A stretch of DNA of 40,120 nt from Clostridiales bacterium (lineage in GTDB: Bacteria > Bacillota > Clostridia > Oscillospirales > Oscillospiraceae), in contig SFHQ01000014.1 of the NCBI GenBank assembly GCA_004556345.1, positions 1 through 40,120 of the forward strand. Reading direction: 5' to 3'. Shown here piece by piece: positions 36,793 through 40,120 of this stretch. Below the pieces are notes generated by a model. That model worked only from the letters and a program-made list of their open reading frames with translations, ran no database searches and had not been told where the DNA came from. Position 1 is the first letter of the stretch. Every line of letters starts with the position of its first letter. The position numbers and the translations under genes were made by a program.

Positions 36793-39393
36793 TCACGGTT
36801 TGGTCCGCTTGTCCCGCTGGGGATGGGTGGACCCTTTTTTGTTCCAAGCTTCGATGGCGCGGGCCATTTGCTCCAGGACGAACTCGACCTCGTGCAGCAG
36901 TTCCCCGGCGGTCACGCGCAGCACGCCCGCGCGGAGGGCGGAGAGCTGGATGAGGCCGTCAGAGGTCGCCACCCGGACGGCGAAGTTGCGGCCGATCTCC
37001 TGGATGAGTTTTTCGATGTACATGTCGCCCGTTTCGTTTTCCTTGGTGAAGACGACTTGAATGCTGTGGTAGTCGAAGGTCGTGCCCCGGTTGCCCTTGA
37101 CCTTGTAGCCGTCGAAGACCAGGACCAGGCGGCACTGCTTGTAGGAGGCGTAGTTGGCCAGGGTGTCCATGAGACGCTGGCGGGCGGCGTCCAGGTCCTC
37201 GTTCGCCAGGGCCTTCAGCTCGTCCCAGGCGAAGATCATGTTGTAGCCGTCCACGATCAAATACTGCTGTTTCGGCGGGGCGATGACCCGCTGGGGCGTG
37301 CTGGGGGCCAGGGGGGAGCGGAACTGCTCTTCCCGGTGGCGGATGGGGCCGAAGGCTTTTTCAAAAATGGCTTCCAGCTCCTTGTCGTCGATGTCCAGGT
37401 TCCGGGTGACCACGCGGGGGCGGAGGGGGGCATCGTCTGACGGCTTCGGCGCGGCAAGACAGCTCTCCAGGTGCATGTACTGGGGCACCTCGTTCCACTT
37501 CACGTTGAACCCCGCGCCGTGGGCGCAGAAGACGGAGTCCGGCGTGTTGGGCAGGTCGGCCTCCGGGTCGTAGTTCGCCGCGGCCACCACCTGCTTTTGG
37601 TTGTGGCAGGGGGCGTAGCCGTGGAGGGAGCAGGCGAATTTGCCCCGGCCCCTCGTGTAGGCGGCCACGGTGAGGGGATAGTCCTTCATGGCGGCCACGG
37701 GGGCCGTGCCGGTGAGGGTGGCCCACTCGCCGTCGCTCTCCGGGGCGTCAAACGTGCCGGACATGGCCTGCAAGTCGCTGATGGCCCGGCCCAGCTGCTC
37801 GGCGGGGAGGGTGAGCGTGAAGGCGTACCATGGCTCCAGCAAGATGCTCTCGGCTCCCATGAGACCTTGGCGGACGGCGCGATAGGTCGCCTGGCGGAAG
37901 TCGCCGCCCTCCGTGTGCTTCAGGTGGGCGCGGCCGGACATGAGGGTGAGCTTCACGTCCGTGAGGGGTGCCCCGGTGAGGACGCCCCGGTGGGTCTTTT
38001 CGGCCAGGTGGGTCAGGATGAGACGCTGCCAGTTGCGGTCCAATACGTCTTCGGGGCAGCGGGTGTCCAGCCGGACGCCGCTGCCCTGGGGCAGGGGTTC
38101 GAGCAGCAAGTGGACCTCGGCGTAATGCCGCAGAGGTTCAAAATGCCCCACGCCCTCGACGGGGGCGGCAATGGTCTCCTTATATAAAATGCGCCCGGCG
38201 TCCACGGCGACCTCCACCTGGAAGCGCTCGGTGATGAGCTGCTTCAGGACTTCGATCTGGACCTGTCCCATGAGGCGGGCGTGGATCTCCCGATTCTCTG
38301 CGTCCCAATCCAGATGGAGCTGGGGGTCTTCCTCTTCCAGCAGGCGGAGCTTGGGGAGCAGCAGCTGCGGGTCGCAGTCCGGCGGCAGGACCAGGCGGTA
38401 GGTCACGACAGGCTCTAAGAGCGGGGCGGGCGCGGGCGGTTCCGTGCCGAACCCCTGGCTGGGCCAGGTCTGGCTCAGGCCCAGCAGGGCGCAGACCTGG
38501 CCCGCCTGCACCGCGCTCACGGTCTGGAATTTTTCCCCGGAGTAGAGGCGGAGCTGGGTGACTTTTTCCTCGACGATCTCCTCCCCGTGGAGGGGGTAGT
38601 AGGCGATGGGGTCCCGGACATGCAGGGTCCCGCCGGTGAGCTTGACATACGTCAAGCGGTTGCCCTGGGGGTCGCGGGCGATCTTGAAGACGCGGGCGGC
38701 GAAGTCCTCCCCGTAGGTGGGGGCTTCGGTGTAGGACGCCAGTCCCTGTAAAAATTCGGTCACGCCGTCCAGGTGCAGGGCCGAGCCGAAGAAGCAGGGG
38801 AAGAGCTTGCCCAGGCGGATGAGGCCGGAGATGTCGCGGGGGTCTACTTGCCCGGTGTCCAGGTATTGGTCGAGCAGAGCATCCTCCCGCATGGCGATGG
38901 CCTCCAGCCAGTCCTCATTCTGCTCGGTGAAGTCGAGACAGCCCTCGTCCAGATGCTTGCGGAGCTGGGCCATGAGCGCGGCCCGGCCTGGGTTGGGCAG
39001 GTCCATTTTCGTGAGGAATACAAACGTCGGGATCTGCCGCCGGCGCAGGAGCCGCCAGAGCGTCTCCGTGTGGGCCTGCACGCCGTCCGTTGCGCTGATG
39101 ACCAAGATCGCGTAGTCCAGCACTTGCAGGGTGCGCTCCATCTCGGCGGAGAAATCCACATGGCCTGGGGTGTCCAGAAGCGTGACGGAGAGCTGCTCCG
39201 TTTCAAACAGGGCCTGCTTGGAGAAAATGGTGATGCCGCGGGCGCGTTCTAATGCGTGGGTGTCCAGGTGGGCGTCCCGGTGGTCCACCCGTCCCAGCGC
39301 GGGGATGGCCCCGGCGGTATACAGTAAGGCTTCGGACAACGTGGTCTTGCCGGCGTCCACGTGGGCCAGAATACCGAGTACAAGTCGTTTCAT
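36793..39393 (-). CDS. TetM-like translational GTPase fused to a YacP/Rae1-type NYN endonuclease domain
   Basis: The product has 866 residues. Residues 1-645 follow the Tet(M)/EF-G plan: G1 AHVDAGKT (10-17), switch I ARGITIFS (51-58), G3 DTPGHVDF (74-81, catalytic His78), G4 TKMD (128-131) and G5 GSAL (203-206). A domain IV segment has 'HTEGGDFRQATYRAVRQGLM', where the DFR resembles Tet(M) loop III. A variable linker (about 646-708) leads to residues 709-840, which resemble B. subtilis YacP/Rae1: Asp715 in VDGYNMI, Asp761 in VFDGYK, TKENETGD ending at Asp790, and VATSD with Asp812. Rae1 cuts mRNA in the ribosomal A site. The fusion should deliver the nuclease to the ribosome. It is not a standard Tet(M), which ends near residue 640. 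ATG 39393 follows GGGAGG. Confidence 0.92.
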   Translation of the reverse strand: MKRLVLGILAHVDAGKTTLSEALLYTAGAIPALGRVDHRDAHLDTHALERARGITIFSKQALFETEQLSVTLLDTPGHVDFSAEMERTLQVLDYAILVISATDGVQAHTETLWRLLRRRQIPTFVFLTKMDLPNPGRAALMAQLRKHLDEGCLDFTEQNEDWLEAIAMREDALLDQYLDTGQVDPRDISGLIRLGKLFPCFFGSALHLDGVTEFLQGLASYTEAPTYGEDFAARVFKIARDPQGNRLTYVKLTGGTLHVRDPIAYYPLHGEEIVEEKVTQLRLYSGEKFQTVSAVQAGQVCALLGLSQTWPSQGFGTEPPAPAPLLEPVVTYRLVLPPDCDPQLLLPKLRLLEEEDPQLHLDWDAENREIHARLMGQVQIEVLKQLITERFQVEVAVDAGRILYKETIAAPVEGVGHFEPLRHYAEVHLLLEPLPQGSGVRLDTRCPEDVLDRNWQRLILTHLAEKTHRGVLTGAPLTDVKLTLMSGRAHLKHTEGGDFRQATYRAVRQGLMGAESILLEPWYAFTLTLPAEQLGRAISDLQAMSGTFDAPESDGEWATLTGTAPVAAMKDYPLTVAAYTRGRGKFACSLHGYAPCHNQKQVVAAANYDPEADLPNTPDSVFCAHGAGFNVKWNEVPQYMHLESCLAAPKPSDDAPLRPRVVTRNLDIDDKELEAIFEKAFGPIRHREEQFRSPLAPSTPQRVIAPPKQQYLIVDGYNMIFAWDELKALANEDLDAARQRLMDTLANYASYKQCRLVLVFDGYKVKGNRGTTFDYHSIQVVFTKENETGDMYIEKLIQEIGRNFAVRVATSDGLIQLSALRAGVLRVTAGELLHEVEFVLEQMARAIEAWNKKGSTHPQRDKRTKP

Positions 39394-39414
39394 AGGGTAC
39401 CTCCCAAGGGATTT

Positions 39415-40120
39415 TTAGAGCAGCGGCGTCATGTAGAGCGGAAGGTACAAAATACCATCCTCTTCCTTCAGGTCACTGGTATGAAGGACCAGGGGCGTAT
39501 GCAGCTGGTCCTGGTACTTGGTGCGGAACTTTTTCAGAGAAGTCAGGGTGTAGTTTTTGCTGGATTTTACTTCGATGGGAGAGATGTTGTGGCGGTTGCT
39601 GATCTTGCTCTTGGCGATGAGGAAGTCGATCTCCATGCGGGACTCGGTATCTTCGCGGGAGGAGTTGGAGTAAAAATAGAGCTTGTGGCCGCTGGCGGTC
39701 AGCATTTGTGCAACGATATTTTCCACGAGCATCCCCTTGTTGACTTCCAGCTTATCGAACAGGAGTTTTTTATACAGCGCCTCGCTGACGATGCCGTTTT
39801 CATCAAAGGCATGGCTGATGAGTAAGCCGGTGTCTGCCATGTAACACTTCAGCGTCATGCGGTCCATGTTCATTTTCAGGCCGATGTTGGGTGCGGTGGA
39901 ATTATAGCACATGTTTACGATCATGGCATCGGCGAGCCAAAAGAGGGAATCCTCATACTCCCGGAACCGTGCCTCTTTTTTCAGGGAAGAGAACTTGAAC
40001 TTTTTCTCGTGCTTTTGCAGCTGGGCCGGGATATCGTCGAAGATCTGAGCGACTTTCATTTCATAGCCCTCGGCATGTTTGACGATGTCTGCCCGATACA
40101 GCTCTAAGATGTCTCGCTTG
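39415..40120 (-). CDS. ATPase with DUF4143 domain, C-terminal part (5' cut by window edge)
   Basis: The frame is open through the right edge, so the N-terminal AAA-type ATPase domain (Walker motifs) lies outside the window. What remains is about 235 residues. It includes the helical region 'KVAQIFDDIPAQLQKHEKKF', the DUF4143 core 'LKCYMADTGLLISHAFDENG' with 'NKGMLVENIVAQML', and the nuclease-like end 'ESRMEIDFLIAK' and 'SPIEVKSSKNYTLTSLKKF'. The E..D..EVKS pattern resembles a PD-(D/E)XK-like fold. These AAA/DUF4143 proteins are common accessory genes of unknown role. It ends 21 bp before the TetM-NYN gene on the same strand, so it may share its transcript. GC content is lower than its neighbours. 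Confidence 0.9.
   Translation of the reverse strand, partial: KRDILELYRADIVKHAEGYEMKVAQIFDDIPAQLQKHEKKFKFSSLKKEARFREYEDSLFWLADAMIVNMCYNSTAPNIGLKMNMDRMTLKCYMADTGLLISHAFDENGIVSEALYKKLLFDKLEVNKGMLVENIVAQMLTASGHKLYFYSNSSREDTESRMEIDFLIAKSKISNRHNISPIEVKSSKNYTLTSLKKFRTKYQDQLHTPLVLHTSDLKEEDGILYLPLYMTPLL

Noticed and set aside
36793..39393. A plain tetracycline-resistance gene tet(M)
   Set aside because: The protein is about 225 residues longer, diverges strongly in domain IV and the C-terminus, and carries an NYN nuclease domain; resistance cannot be claimed.

Overview
The window looks like a chromosomal segment of a high-GC anaerobic Clostridia (Firmicutes), most like the gut Oscillospiraceae/Ruminococcaceae. 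The evidence is the strongly GC-rich third codon positions, Firmicutes-type Shine-Dalgarno sites, TTGACA/TATAAT promoters, a tryptophan T-box, the topA-trmFO pair, a split transketolase, and a palindromic repeat of a type common in these genomes. The species cannot be fixed from the sequence alone. No tRNA, rRNA, CRISPR array, integrase or complete insertion sequence was seen.

Bases 1-9700: the cut end of a RhuM-family gene, a DUF4830 membrane-anchored protein on the minus strand, and a 16S rRNA pseudouridine synthase. Next comes a CdaR/PucR-type regulator with its own strong promoter just upstream of ftsE-ftsX, a 43-residue membrane peptide and the carboxy-terminal protease ctpA. A second perfect promoter drives greA and lysS; LysS carries an extra C-terminal tRNA-binding domain. 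A HigB/HigA-like toxin-antitoxin pair of lower GC follows, with a palindromic operator inside its promoter.

Bases 9700-21300: a TrmH-family RNA methyltransferase, then dprA-topA-trmFO-plsX, acpP-rnc-55-residue membrane peptide, and the two transketolase subunits followed by a transglutaminase-like lipoprotein. All are on the plus strand, separated by recognisable promoters and terminators.

Bases 21300-27200: a minus-strand coiled-coil protein with 42-bp internal repeats, and a stand-alone TrpB2 controlled by a T-box leader with a UGG (Trp) specifier. A divergent membrane protein is followed by an ahpC / thioredoxin-reductase-like pair, in which the reductase has AhpF domains in reversed order. 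A MarR regulator is divergent to ahpC and overlaps a MATE exporter.

Bases 27200-40120: two MATE exporters, a 203-bp nested palindromic element, a CPA2 cation/proton antiporter with TrkA-C-like domains, and a GlpA-like dehydrogenase translationally coupled to a flavoprotein-DUF1667 fusion. On the minus strand are an SDR oxidoreductase, a TetM-like ribosome-binding GTPase fused to a YacP/Rae1-type NYN endonuclease domain, and the cut C-terminal part of a DUF4143 ATPase. The TetM-Rae1 fusion is the most striking item: it joins a factor expected to enter the ribosomal A site with a nuclease family known to cut mRNA in that site.
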